From assembly GCA_947455215.1 (NCBI GenBank), contig CANGNA010000021.1:1-63051 (forward strand): DNA of 63,051 bases, in the 5' to 3' direction. The position numbers and the translations under genes are program-made. How positions within the stretch are numbered: position 1 is the stretch's first letter; every line of letters starts with the position of its first letter. Positions 42,029 through 50,210 of this stretch are shown here, one piece after another. A model generated the notes under the pieces. That model was not told the origin of the DNA. It saw only the letters and a list, made by a program, of their open reading frames with translations, and ran no database searches. Origin of the DNA: Chitinophagaceae bacterium (GTDB lineage Bacteria; Bacteroidota; Bacteroidia; Chitinophagales; Chitinophagaceae).

Positions 42029-43357
42029 ATGACATTTGCTGATCTGAACCTGAACAATTCGCTGCTGAAAGCGCTTGATGAAAAGGGTTACACAATACCT
42101 ACTACCATACAAGCCAGGGCATTTCCGGTGATCATGTCGGGGAAAGATGTATGCGGTATAGCACAAACCGGTACCGGTAAAACATTTGCCTACCTGCTCC
42201 CCTGCCTGCGCATGTGGAGCTTTAGCAAAGACCGTCATCCGCAGATATTGATACTGGTACCTACCCGCGAACTGGTGGTACAGGTGGTAGAGGCCATACA
42301 GGAGCTGACACCCTATATGAATGTACAGGCTGTTGGTGCCTACGGCGGCGTGAACATGAAGCCGCAGATAGCCGCTATAGAGAATGGCTGCGACATAGTA
42401 GTGGCCACGCCGGGCAGGCTGATAGATATAGTATACCAGGGCGCTTTGAAGATGAAGAACATCAAACGACTGGTTATAGATGAGGTGGATGAAATGATGG
42501 GACTGGGTTTCCGCACGCAGCTGAACAATATACTGGGAGCCCTGCCCGAGCGCCGGCAAAACCTGATGTTCTCGGCCACCATAACCGAGGAGGTGGAAGC
42601 ACTGACCAATACCTATTTCAACGACCCTATACGTATAGAAGCTGCACCTACAGGTACGCCGCTGGAGAACATTAACCAGGCAGATTATGAAGTGCCCAAC
42701 TTCTATACCAAAATCAACCTGCTGGAACTGTTGCTGCGCGAGGACCAAAGCATGAACAAGGTGCTGATATTTACCGCTACCCGCAGGATGGCCGATGATG
42801 TGTTTGAACTGATAGAACCTAAGTTTAGCGGGGAATGCGGGGTAATGCACAGCAATAAAGACCAGAACTACAGGTTCAATACAGTGAACAAGTTTGAGGA
42901 TGGCACGTATAGGTTTATTGTGGCTACAGACATCATAGCCCGTGGCCTTGATATAGCAGGAGTATCGCACGTCATTAACTTTGATACACCCGATGTGCCG
43001 GAGAACTATATGCACCGCATAGGCCGTACAGGCCGTGCAGACAGGAAGGGCATAGCCATCACCTTTACCACGGAAAAGGAGCTGCCTTATAAAACAGCTA
43101 TAGAAGAGCTGATGAACTATAAGATACCTGTGCTGCCACTACCTACGCACCTGGATATATCTACAGAACTGCACATAGACGAAAAGCCGAAGAAGAATAC
43201 CAAGGAGATCATTGTAAAAGCACCTAAACGGGAGAATGTGGGTGCAGCCTTCCATGAGAAATCTGCAAAAAGACAGAAAGTAAATGTGAAGGTGAAACAC
43301 TCTGATAAGATGATGGCCAAATACGGCAAACCACTAAAGCGCAAGCCGAAGAAATAG
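42029..43357 (+). CDS. DEAD-box ATP-dependent RNA helicase
   Basis: 442 residues. All helicase motifs: Q motif (PTTIQARAFP), motif I AQTGTGKT (45-52), Ia VPTRELVVQ, TPGRL (127-131), motif II DEVD (151-154; DEVD instead of DEAD, also seen in some RhlE-type proteins), motif III SAT (182-184), then RGLDIAGVSHVINFD and HRIGRTGRADR. The C-terminal tail is very basic (KRKPKK at the end), as expected for RNA binding. It unwinds RNA, likely in ribosome assembly or mRNA decay. Close to, and probably transcribed with, the genes on both sides. Confidence 0.95.
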   Translation: MTFADLNLNNSLLKALDEKGYTIPTTIQARAFPVIMSGKDVCGIAQTGTGKTFAYLLPCLRMWSFSKDRHPQILILVPTRELVVQVVEAIQELTPYMNVQAVGAYGGVNMKPQIAAIENGCDIVVATPGRLIDIVYQGALKMKNIKRLVIDEVDEMMGLGFRTQLNNILGALPERRQNLMFSATITEEVEALTNTYFNDPIRIEAAPTGTPLENINQADYEVPNFYTKINLLELLLREDQSMNKVLIFTATRRMADDVFELIEPKFSGECGVMHSNKDQNYRFNTVNKFEDGTYRFIVATDIIARGLDIAGVSHVINFDTPDVPENYMHRIGRTGRADRKGIAITFTTEKELPYKTAIEELMNYKIPVLPLPTHLDISTELHIDEKPKKNTKEIIVKAPKRENVGAAFHEKSAKRQKVNVKVKHSDKMMAKYGKPLKRKPKK

Positions 43358-43370
43358 TACCACAACAAGT

Positions 43371-43808
43371 ATGAAAAAGCAAGACTATTCCAACCATATA
43401 CGATTTTATATACCCCACCACTTCATCTTTTACCCGATGATAACAGCGGGGATGTTCTGGAGTGCCTGGCACATAAAAACGCAACCTGCTGCAGCTGATG
43501 AGTGGATAGCCATTACTGCCATCTTTGGCATACTGGGCTGGCTGTCGTTCATGCTGCGGCAGCACTACGCCCTGACGAACCAGAACCGCACGGTAAGACT
43601 GGAAATGAGGCTACGCTACTACCAGCTCACCGGCAAACGGCTTGAGCCAATAGAAGAACAACTATCGTTCGGGCAACTGGCAGCACTCCGATTTGCATCA
43701 GATGATGAACTGCCTGCGTTGGTGCAAAAAGCGCTCAGTGAGCACATGACCGCTGACGCAATCAAACGATCCATAAAGAACTGGGTGGCTGATGATATGC
43801 GGGTGTAG
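43371..43808 (+). CDS. DUF6526-like membrane protein
   Basis: 145 residues. Two membrane helices (FYPMITAGMFWSAWHI about 21-36; WIAITAIFGILGWLSFML about 45-62) and then a soluble helical tail (LRYYQLTGKRLEPIEEQLSFGQLAALRFASDDEL). The opening QDYSNHIRFYIPHHFIFYP and this tail fit the DUF6526 family of Bacteroidota, whose function is unknown. Thirteen bases downstream of the helicase gene, so co-transcription is likely. Confidence 0.8.
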   Translation: MKKQDYSNHIRFYIPHHFIFYPMITAGMFWSAWHIKTQPAAADEWIAITAIFGILGWLSFMLRQHYALTNQNRTVRLEMRLRYYQLTGKRLEPIEEQLSFGQLAALRFASDDELPALVQKALSEHMTADAIKRSIKNWVADDMRV

Positions 43809-43836
43809 GCTTCGCAGTTAAAAGGCTATGCATCTA

Positions 43837-43883
43837 GTGCGTAAGGTGCGTAATAACAAAAACGGGTTACGCACTTTACGCAC
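43837..43883. repeat. Strong hairpin built of TGCGTAA units
   Basis: A 17-bp stem (one G-U pair): GTGCGTAA-G-GTGCGTAA (43837-43853) against TTACGCAC-T-TTACGCAC (43867-43883), loop of 13 bases. Further ctacgcacc units follow to about 43912. No T-run. Confidence 0.8.
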
Positions 43884-43955
43884 CTTATGCAGTGCTACGC
43901 ACCCTACGCAGTATGAACACGAGCTATTGAACAACCCATGCCCGCGCAATGGATT

Positions 43956-43980
43956 CGACCCTTCGATAAACTCAGGGTAA
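43956..43980. repeat. cccttcgataaactcaggg element
   Basis: Copy of a short element familiar from many Bacteroidota genomes. CCCT and AGGG pair at its ends. Confidence 0.6.
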
Positions 43981-44031
43981 ACTTAGCTCTCCATAACACT
44001 CTCTAGGCAAAAGCCTAACAGCTGATACTAG

Positions 44032-44457
44032 TTATTCTCCTTTATTTTCTTCCTGGCTCTCGTGGTTATCGCCACCCAAGCTGTAGTAGTTATTTTCTTC
44101 GTCCTCTTCGCCAAGCGCTTCATCACGGTCGTCGTCTTCACTGCCGGGCACATCGAGGTCTGCACCAGACAGGTCTCCCGGTGTGGCTTCGTTCAGCGGG
44201 TCGCCATCATCGTCTACCGCGTCCAGTATACTTTGCTGCAGGTTGGCAGCATCGGTGGTGGGCATATTGCTTTCGGTGGCATCCAGCAGTTGCAGGTCTT
44301 CGGCGGTCACATCGGTATCGTTGTCGGTAGCTAATGGAGCCTGCGTATTTAGATCATCGCCTGCATCTTCTTTCAGGGCTTCTTTGTCTGCGTGTTGGGT
44401 AATGTCCTGGTTGGCAGGATAGTGCGGATATCCGGGGTACTGATTCTTGTCGCTCAT
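44032..44457 (-). CDS. Very acidic hypothetical protein, 141 residues
   Basis: ATG at 44457 chosen; the frame from a GTG at 44496 adds 13 residues without support. Composition is extreme: Asp and Glu dominate, hardly any hydrophobic core (TQAPLATDNDTDVTAEDLQLLD, then GSEDDDRDEALGEEDEENN), with a proline/tyrosine-rich start (YPGYPHYPAN). It is probably intrinsically disordered. No signal peptide. Similar acidic small proteins are common in Bacteroidota and have no known function. It stands alone; palindromes lie upstream. Confidence 0.65.
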   Translation of the reverse strand: MSDKNQYPGYPHYPANQDITQHADKEALKEDAGDDLNTQAPLATDNDTDVTAEDLQLLDATESNMPTTDAANLQQSILDAVDDDGDPLNEATPGDLSGADLDVPGSEDDDRDEALGEEDEENNYYSLGGDNHESQEENKGE

Positions 44458-44522
44458 GGCAGTTGTTTTTACAAGAATCTGTAAAACATGTGCCACGAGC
44501 TCTTAATGGCTTGTTGATTAAC

Positions 44523-44594
44523 GCAAGCGAGACGCTTGCATGCATATAGGACGAAGTGGATTATCATCCCACCCGATATCGGCGAGTCCTCGCC
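44523..44594. repeat. Hairpins GCAAGCG and GGCGAG
   Basis: GCAAGCG-aga-CGCTTGC (44523-44539) and GGCGAG-tc-CTCGCC (44581-44594). The first matches 4943-4958 apart from the loop. Between them, aggacgaagtgg resembles the text near 4967. Confidence 0.75.
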
Positions 44595-44653
44595 AACACA
44601 CAAGGCTACGGCACTGAGAGACTCCCCGAAGACATGAAAACTTAAATAAACGT

Positions 44654-45046
44654 CTAATCCCTTACATGCACATCTATGGAGTCGAATTCAATGTCATCGT
44701 ATTTGCCCTTCTTCCTGACAAAATAATAGCGTCCTCGTTTGTTATAGGCATTACCCATGAGGAATATAAAACCGGCAAAAGCTATCAGCGGCATAGAAAA
44801 GAGTACTGCTGTTGCACCTGCTACAAACAAAGACAGCCACAATACTTTACTACTCATACTGGCTATAGTAGAGGTGGCCATCTCCAGCATGGCCAATATG
44901 CCATAAAACAGTTCCAATATTAGCCCCAACATAAACAACATCTGCCCACCCGGCCAGTGCTGCACTTTAAATAACGTACCTATGAACAGGACCGACAGCC
45001 CGCAATAGAAAGAAATATTTAATGGTCGTGTAAGATCTCTACTCAT
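44654..45046 (-). CDS. Small membrane protein, GldL-like N-terminal motif
   Basis: 130 residues with three to four membrane helices. The start holds GTLFKVQHWPGGQMLFMLGL (about 22-41), which resembles the conserved HWPG motif of the gliding/T9SS motor protein GldL, but the protein is far shorter and lacks the GldL coiled-coil region, so this is not GldL. The C-terminal tail KYDDIEFDSIDVHVRD is shared with the neighbour at 45076-45483 (DPRNIEFDSIDVKTPE). The two are 29 bases apart on the same strand, downstream of pyrB, and look like a diverged tandem pair. Confidence 0.68.
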   Translation of the reverse strand: MSRDLTRPLNISFYCGLSVLFIGTLFKVQHWPGGQMLFMLGLILELFYGILAMLEMATSTIASMSSKVLWLSLFVAGATAVLFSMPLIAFAGFIFLMGNAYNKRGRYYFVRKKGKYDDIEFDSIDVHVRD

Positions 45047-45075
45047 AAAATATCACGTTTCACTACAAAGTAGGA

Positions 45076-45483
45076 TCATTCCGGCGTTTTCACATCAATA
45101 GAATCAAATTCTATATTCCGGGGATCATCCTTTTGCTTAACAAATTTCCTCCTACCTACAACAAAATATAGGACAACAGAAAATAATGAAATTAACGCAA
45201 TTACATTACTACCCACCGACCAGTTTACTATTGCCATGCTGGCACTGGCTCCAACATATACTAAGAGGAAAATTAGCGGTAGCGACCAAAGTACTTTAAA
45301 GCCGGTAGTCCCCCTTTTAGAAGAAAATATCTCTACCAGGGCCAGCATAAAAGAAACATCCAAAACAAATGCACCCAACTGATATATACCTCTTCCGACT
45401 GGCAGATGCATTATCCTGATAGCAATATTCAGTATTAATATCAGCACGCCTACTATAAACAAAATGGGAATAAACTTTTTCAT
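45076..45483 (-). CDS. Small membrane protein, partner of the 44654 gene
   Basis: 135 residues, four membrane helices (about 4-22, 34-52, 66-85, 92-110). The pattern RIMHLPVGRGIYQLGAFVLDV corresponds in position to the HWPG motif of its neighbour, and the tail RNIEFDSIDV is almost identical to the neighbour's DIEFDSIDV. This shared tail on otherwise diverged helices suggests the tail is the functional, possibly partner-binding, part. Membership of a larger known family is uncertain. It is 32 bases downstream of pyrB in the same direction. Confidence 0.68.
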   Translation of the reverse strand: MKKFIPILFIVGVLILILNIAIRIMHLPVGRGIYQLGAFVLDVSFMLALVEIFSSKRGTTGFKVLWSLPLIFLLVYVGASASMAIVNWSVGSNVIALISLFSVVLYFVVGRRKFVKQKDDPRNIEFDSIDVKTPE

Positions 45484-45515
45484 AGAACAATGGTTTTAGC
45501 GCTCAATTTAAAACC

Positions 45516-46448
45516 TTATTCATTGATATCCCTTTTACCGGACAGCAGATAAATGACCGCCATACGGATGGCTACCCCATTCTCTACCTGGTTAAGGATG
45601 ATGGACTGGTTGCTATCGGCCGCATCGCTGCTAATTTCCACACCGCGGTTTATAGGGCCGGGGTGCATCACTACTATGCGCTTTTCCAGGCTATCGAGCA
45701 TAGATTTATTCACACCGTAGTACAGGGCATATTCGCGCAGGGTGGAGAATAATGGTTTATGCTGGCGCTCCAGCTGTATGCGCAGTACGTTGGCTACATC
45801 GCACCATTCCAGGGCTTTCTTTACATTGTATTCTACCTTTACACCCAGGGCTTCTATATGCTTAGGTATCAGTGTAGGTGGGCCCGATACCACTACCTCT
45901 GCTCCCAGTTTGTTCAGGCAATAGATATTGCTCAGTGCCACACGAGAATGCATGATATCGCCCAGTATGGCTATGCGTTTGCCCTTCAGGTTACCCAGCT
46001 GCTCGCGCATAGAATAGGCGTCCAGCAGGGCCTGTGTAGGATGTTCGTTGGTACCATCGCCTGCATTCACTATGCTGGCGTCTATATGGTTGGCCAGGAA
46101 CCACGGTGCACCGCTGGCAGAATGGCGCATCACCACCATATCCACCTTCATGGCCAGTATATTATTAACTGTATCTATCAGTGTCTCTCCCTTAGATACC
46201 GATGAGCCTGATGCGGAGAAATTTACCACATCGGCACCCAGCCTTTTCTCTGCCAGTTCGAATGACAGGCGGGTACGGGTAGAGTTTTCGAAGAATATAT
46301 TAGCAACGGTAGTATCGCGGAGCGTGGGCACCTTTTTGATGGGCCGCTGTAACACCTGCTTAAAATTATCAGCAGTCAGGAATATCTGTTCAATATCCTG
46401 CCTGTTCAGATCTTTAATGCCCAACAGATGTTTTACAGAAAGCGCCAT
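45516..46448 (-). CDS. pyrB: Aspartate carbamoyltransferase catalytic subunit
   Basis: 310 residues, the standard length. Carbamoyl-phosphate loop FENSTRTRLSFELAEKRLGAD with STRTR at 56-60, the SVSKGET loop with Lys86, the HPTQALLDAY motif and the HPGPINRGVEI aspartate-side loop are all intact, so it should be active. It catalyses the committed step of pyrimidine synthesis. It follows pyrR on the same strand; an intrinsic terminator lies between them. No regulatory subunit pyrI is seen. Confidence 0.97.
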   Translation of the reverse strand: MALSVKHLLGIKDLNRQDIEQIFLTADNFKQVLQRPIKKVPTLRDTTVANIFFENSTRTRLSFELAEKRLGADVVNFSASGSSVSKGETLIDTVNNILAMKVDMVVMRHSASGAPWFLANHIDASIVNAGDGTNEHPTQALLDAYSMREQLGNLKGKRIAILGDIMHSRVALSNIYCLNKLGAEVVVSGPPTLIPKHIEALGVKVEYNVKKALEWCDVANVLRIQLERQHKPLFSTLREYALYYGVNKSMLDSLEKRIVVMHPGPINRGVEISSDAADSNQSIILNQVENGVAIRMAVIYLLSGKRDINE

Positions 46449-46504
46449 GTTATATCTTCAGTTTTCTTTTTTTAACCATCGGGCAGCCATGGGCCTCCCT
46501 TTAT

Positions 46505-46533
46505 AATAAAAAAACAGGAATACTTCCTGTTTC
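46505..46533 (-). terminator. Terminator (possible attenuator) between pyrR and pyrB
   Basis: Read on the minus strand, AAACAGGAA-gta-TTCCTGTTT (46533-46513), then TTTTATTATAA. It starts 4 bases after the pyrR stop codon and 60 bases before pyrB. In Bacillus PyrR controls such terminators; here an antiterminator or PyrR-binding loop cannot be confirmed. Confidence 0.75.
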
Positions 46534-46536
46534 AAA

Positions 46537-47073
46537 TCATTTATCCTTATCTATCAATACTACTTCGTCCTTGTCGTCCTTTTCCTGCCAATAAACCTTT
46601 ACCTTCTGTGTGAGAATGGTATCAACGGCAAAGCCTACATAATCGGGCTGCACCGGCAACTCGCGGCTGAAACGCCTGTCTATCAGCGTCAGCAGTTCTA
46701 CCTTCTTAGGCCTGCCAAAGTCTATGAGCGCATCCATGGCCGAACGGATGGTACGGCCTGTATACAACACATCGTCTACCAGTATCACATTCCTGCCTTC
46801 TATGCTGAAATTGATATTGGTATGCTTAGGCACCTGTATATTGGATGTATGCACATCATCGCGGTAGAAGGTGATATCCAGGTGGCCGTAGTCTATTTGC
46901 TTGTTGCCGCTGATCTTTTTGACCATGGCAGCAATACGATCGGACAAGTAAATGCCCCGGGGTTGGATACCGATGATAACAGTGTCGGTAAACGATGGAT
47001 GATCCTCTACCAGCTGGTGGGCCAGCCGTTGCAGGGTTATGTTCATCCGGGTGCTATCGAGCAGGGTCTTCAA
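46537..47073 (-). CDS. pyrR: PyrR bifunctional regulator/uracil phosphoribosyltransferase
   Basis: 178 residues from TTG 47073. An ATG at 47046 would give 169 residues but trims a helix that lines up with the N-terminus of Bacillus PyrR, so TTG is preferred with moderate certainty. The PRPP loop is NVILVDDVLYTGRTIRSAMD (about 95-114); IIGIQPRGIYLSDRIA and LLTLIDRRFSRELPVQPDYVG complete the family pattern. PyrR salvages uracil to UMP, and in Gram-positive bacteria also binds pyr mRNA; regulatory activity in Bacteroidota is not certain. A minus-strand TAATTTTG (47101-47094) is a likely -7 box. Confidence 0.92.
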   Translation of the reverse strand: MKTLLDSTRMNITLQRLAHQLVEDHPSFTDTVIIGIQPRGIYLSDRIAAMVKKISGNKQIDYGHLDITFYRDDVHTSNIQVPKHTNINFSIEGRNVILVDDVLYTGRTIRSAMDALIDFGRPKKVELLTLIDRRFSRELPVQPDYVGFAVDTILTQKVKVYWQEKDDKDEVVLIDKDK

Positions 47074-47204
47074 TTGAAGCTGATTTTGAAGGTCAAAATT
47101 ATCATTCCCCCGCTTATTATCAGCATAATTTTTTGAAAAAATGTTTGGCGGCCATGTACCAAACGGGATAAAGCAGTACTTTCGCGAACGTGAAAAGTGA
47201 GGTT

Positions 47205-47642
47205 ATGAACAGTACCACGGCCACCGCTCAGAATATAAACGACTTTTTTGAAACATATGCCAACACCCTGGTGCAGCACAACACCAAGGGTATGGCCTAC
47301 CTGCATCATGTGCCCTGCACTATGCTGTCGGACGATACCACCACTGTATTCAATGATTTCAGTAAGCTGGAAGGCTTCTTTAACCAGGGTATGGCCTTTT
47401 ACCGCCAGTTCGGTATAGCCCATGCCCGTGCCGATGTATGGAGCCGCCAGACGCTTACCCCCCGCATCTGCAAGGTAAAAGTGCAGTGGAGTTATTCAGA
47501 CGCGTTCAAACAGCCTATATACGACTGCGATTATCATTATATACTGAAGCTGGATAAATACAACCAGTGGAAGGTGATGCTCTCGGTATCGGTGAACGAG
47601 AAGGAGCGCATGGAAGAGTGGAAAAATAAAGTGGCCGAATAA
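47205..47642 (+). CDS. NTF2/SnoaL-like hypothetical protein
   Basis: 145 residues from the ATG at 47205; the frame from GTG 47190 adds five residues. The sequence NINDFFETYANTLVQHNTKGMAYLHHVPCTML, then a curved sheet with VKVQWSYSD and YHYILKLDKYNQWKVMLSVSV, fits the cone-shaped NTF2/SnoaL fold, used for small ligands. No catalytic Asp/His pair can be assigned. Three bases separate its stop from the next start, so the two are one operon. Divergent from pyrR. Confidence 0.68.
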   Translation: MNSTTATAQNINDFFETYANTLVQHNTKGMAYLHHVPCTMLSDDTTTVFNDFSKLEGFFNQGMAFYRQFGIAHARADVWSRQTLTPRICKVKVQWSYSDAFKQPIYDCDYHYILKLDKYNQWKVMLSVSVNEKERMEEWKNKVAE

Positions 47643-47645
47643 ATT

Positions 47646-48017
47646 ATGTATAACGACAACGCCAGGAGTTACCAGAAATGGGTGTATGTAGCCTACGTGT
47701 TTTACCTGCTGCTGGGCTTGTCTTGGTTCATAATAGCCATGCTCAACAGGCATTTCAACGCCACTGCATTGGGTATCACCATCATCTTCGGGGCACAGTT
47801 CTATTACAAACATCTGCTTACCAACCTTATATTGGGTGCCCTCTGCCTGTTCGGGTCTATCTTCATGCTGCTGCAGGCTATTAACGGTGCTGTTATTGCC
47901 GCCAAAGCACACCAGCTGATGTTTGCCGACAAGTTCCTTGTTGGCCTCTTTGCCACCAGCCTGCTGATGGGTGGCGTATTGATCTTTAGCTATATCAAGC
48001 TGGGTTTTAAGGATTAA
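47646..48017 (+). CDS. Four-helix membrane protein
   Basis: 123 residues. Four hydrophobic helices (about 11-32, 43-59 with HFNATALGITIIFG, 60-83 with LILGALCLFGSIFMLLQ, 95-118 with FLVGLFATSLLMGGVLIFSYI), short loops and a KLGFKD tail. It sits just upstream of mrdA but is too short and too unlike MreD to be that protein. No family recognised. Coupled to the SnoaL-like gene. Confidence 0.68.
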   Translation: MYNDNARSYQKWVYVAYVFYLLLGLSWFIIAMLNRHFNATALGITIIFGAQFYYKHLLTNLILGALCLFGSIFMLLQAINGAVIAAKAHQLMFADKFLVGLFATSLLMGGVLIFSYIKLGFKD

Positions 48018-48126
48018 TGGTGGCAGTGCACTTACGCATTACCGGAATGTTAACAACCGCTGAATAACCTGTAAAAGCAGGCAAAAACAATTCCTTTTTT
48101 ACCTTTTCCACTGCTGTTTTTTAGCA

Positions 48127-48134
48127 TAGCTTTG
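48127..48134 (+). promoter_or_regulatory. Candidate -7 box for mrdA-rodA
   Basis: TAGCTTTG, an exact TAnnTTTG, 38 bases upstream of the ATG at 48173. No TTG stands at the right distance upstream. Confidence 0.45.
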
Positions 48135-48172
48135 TAATGTTCCCCCAGCAATATAAAACAGGGTAAAAGAGT

Positions 48173-50191
48173 ATGTCCAGTGCGGCAAATCCGCGTCAAT
48201 ATGTAATTAGGTTCATATTTATAGGCGTAGCGTCTGTCATATTGCTGCGCTTATTCTTCTTACAGAATTTCGAATCGAAGTACAAGATAATGGCTAACGA
48301 TATAGCCATTTACAAAAAGGTGGTATACCCTCCCCGCGGTGTTATTTACGACCGCAAGGGTAAGGTAATGCTATCGAACACCACGGTTTACGACCTGATG
48401 GTGACACCCCGAAACATAAAAGGGATAGACACCGGTGCTTTCTGCAATGCCATGGGGCTTGACCTGCCCGGCTTCCTTAAGATAATGAAGGGGGTGCTGA
48501 GCCGTAATATCGAAGTACGCCAGAGCGTGTTCATGGAGCAGCTGAGTCCCGAGCAAACGGCCCGCTTCCAGGAGAACCAGTTCTCTTTCCCCGGCTTCGA
48601 GCTGGTGGAGCGTAACATCAGGGAGTATAAGTACCCGTCGGGCGGTATCATGCTGGGCTATATCGGCGAAGTATCTCCGGAGATGCTGAAGAAAGAACGC
48701 TACCAATCTTACCGTCAGGGCGATTATACCGGCCTCAGCGGGCTGGAACTGCAGTATGAAGAGGTGCTGCGCGGACAACGTGGTGTACACTTCCTGGAGC
48801 GCGATAAGTTCAACCGTCCACGAGACCCTTACCGTAACGGCGAGCTGGATACTATGGAAGTATCGGGCAAGGCACTGGAACTGTATGTAGATGCAGAGCT
48901 ACAGGCCTATGCCGAAAAACTGATGCAGAACAAGGTGGGTAGTGTGGTGGCCATAGACCCCAAAACAGGTGGTATACTAGCCATGGTGAGTAGCCCCACT
49001 TACGATCCCAACCTACTGCGTGGCAAAGAACGTGCTAAGAACTATGCGGCACTGTATCGCGAAGCTACCCGTCCATTGTTCAACAGGGCAACACAGGCAG
49101 CCTACCCTCCCGGCTCCACCATTAAGCCTATGACGGGTCTTGTGGCACTGGCGGTAGGTGCTATCACCCCATCGTTCGGACTGGGTTGCTTCGGTTCCTA
49201 CAACTATTGCGGCCGCTCTATAGCTTGCGAGCACCACGATGCCGGTCACGCCGCTAACTTCAGGCTTGCATTGGCACACTCTTGTAACTCTTATTTCTGT
49301 CACATCTTCAGGCTTACCATAGATTACCGGAGCTTTGCCAGTGTGAAGGAAGGGCTGCAAAAGTGGCACGACTACTACTCATCGTTCGGGTATGGCCGCC
49401 AGTCCGGTATCGACCTGCCATTTGAAGGTAAGGGCCTGTTGCCGGATACATCCACTTACAATAAAATGTACCATGGTGTATGGAACTCCTGCACTGTTGT
49501 GTTTGTAGGTATGGGCCAGGGCGAGCTGGCACTGACCCCGCTGCAGATGGCCAATAGTATGTGCATTATAGCCAATAAAGGCTTCTATTACGTGCCTCAC
49601 TTCGTCAAATCTATCGGCGGGAATGCTAAAGACACACTGCTGAAGAGATACCTGGAGAAGAAGGTGGTGGTGAAGATCCCCGATTCTTCCTTCAACGTAG
49701 TGCAGCAGGCCATGCAGGATGTGGTAGAGAGCGGTACGGCGGTAGGTGCCAAGATCGAGGGTATAACCGTATGTGCTAAAACAGGTACGGCAGAAAATAA
49801 GGCGGTGGTGAACGGAGAAGCTATGAAGATGGCCAACCACTCTATGTTCGTAGCATTTGCCCCCAGGGAGAACCCAAGAATAGCCATAGCGGTAGCGGTA
49901 GAGAATTCGGGCTTTGGTGCAACCTGGGCAGCACCTATTGCCAGCCTGCTGATGGAAAAATACCTTAAGGATAGTGTATCTGTAAAGCGCAAGGCAGTAG
50001 AAGAAAAGATGTTCAACGCCAAGCTGATCAACAAGTACACCTACACCATCGACTCGGCAATAAGGGCACGCGATGCCAACGCTTACCGGCTGCGTATGGA
50101 ACGCAAGCATTATGCAGACAGCATGAGGCATGCTACCGACTCAACCGCATTCAAGCGCTGGATGGACCGAAGAATGACACGTAAAAAATAA
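48173..50191 (+). CDS. mrdA: Penicillin-binding protein 2 (cell elongation transpeptidase)
   Basis: 672 residues. One membrane anchor at about 11-29, then the PBP dimerisation domain (about 50-210) and a transpeptidase domain. Active-site motifs: Ser315-Thr-Ile-Lys318 in YPPGSTIKPM, Ser370-Cys-Asn372, and Lys536-Thr-Gly538 in CAKTGTAEN. It crosslinks peptidoglycan in the elongation complex with RodA, encoded 19 bases downstream. Unlike the usual Bacteroidota order, mreB, mreC and mreD are not upstream in this window. The C-terminal 60 residues after the domain are basic. Confidence 0.96.
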   Translation: MSSAANPRQYVIRFIFIGVASVILLRLFFLQNFESKYKIMANDIAIYKKVVYPPRGVIYDRKGKVMLSNTTVYDLMVTPRNIKGIDTGAFCNAMGLDLPGFLKIMKGVLSRNIEVRQSVFMEQLSPEQTARFQENQFSFPGFELVERNIREYKYPSGGIMLGYIGEVSPEMLKKERYQSYRQGDYTGLSGLELQYEEVLRGQRGVHFLERDKFNRPRDPYRNGELDTMEVSGKALELYVDAELQAYAEKLMQNKVGSVVAIDPKTGGILAMVSSPTYDPNLLRGKERAKNYAALYREATRPLFNRATQAAYPPGSTIKPMTGLVALAVGAITPSFGLGCFGSYNYCGRSIACEHHDAGHAANFRLALAHSCNSYFCHIFRLTIDYRSFASVKEGLQKWHDYYSSFGYGRQSGIDLPFEGKGLLPDTSTYNKMYHGVWNSCTVVFVGMGQGELALTPLQMANSMCIIANKGFYYVPHFVKSIGGNAKDTLLKRYLEKKVVVKIPDSSFNVVQQAMQDVVESGTAVGAKIEGITVCAKTGTAENKAVVNGEAMKMANHSMFVAFAPRENPRIAIAVAVENSGFGATWAAPIASLLMEKYLKDSVSVKRKAVEEKMFNAKLINKYTYTIDSAIRARDANAYRLRMERKHYADSMRHATDSTAFKRWMDRRMTRKK

Positions 50192-50210
50192 TAATATCAT
50201 TGAAAGGCGT

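Noticed and set aside
41927-43015. A 362-residue reverse-strand frame over the helicase gene
   Set aside because: The helicase motifs on the plus strand are complete; this frame is antisense.
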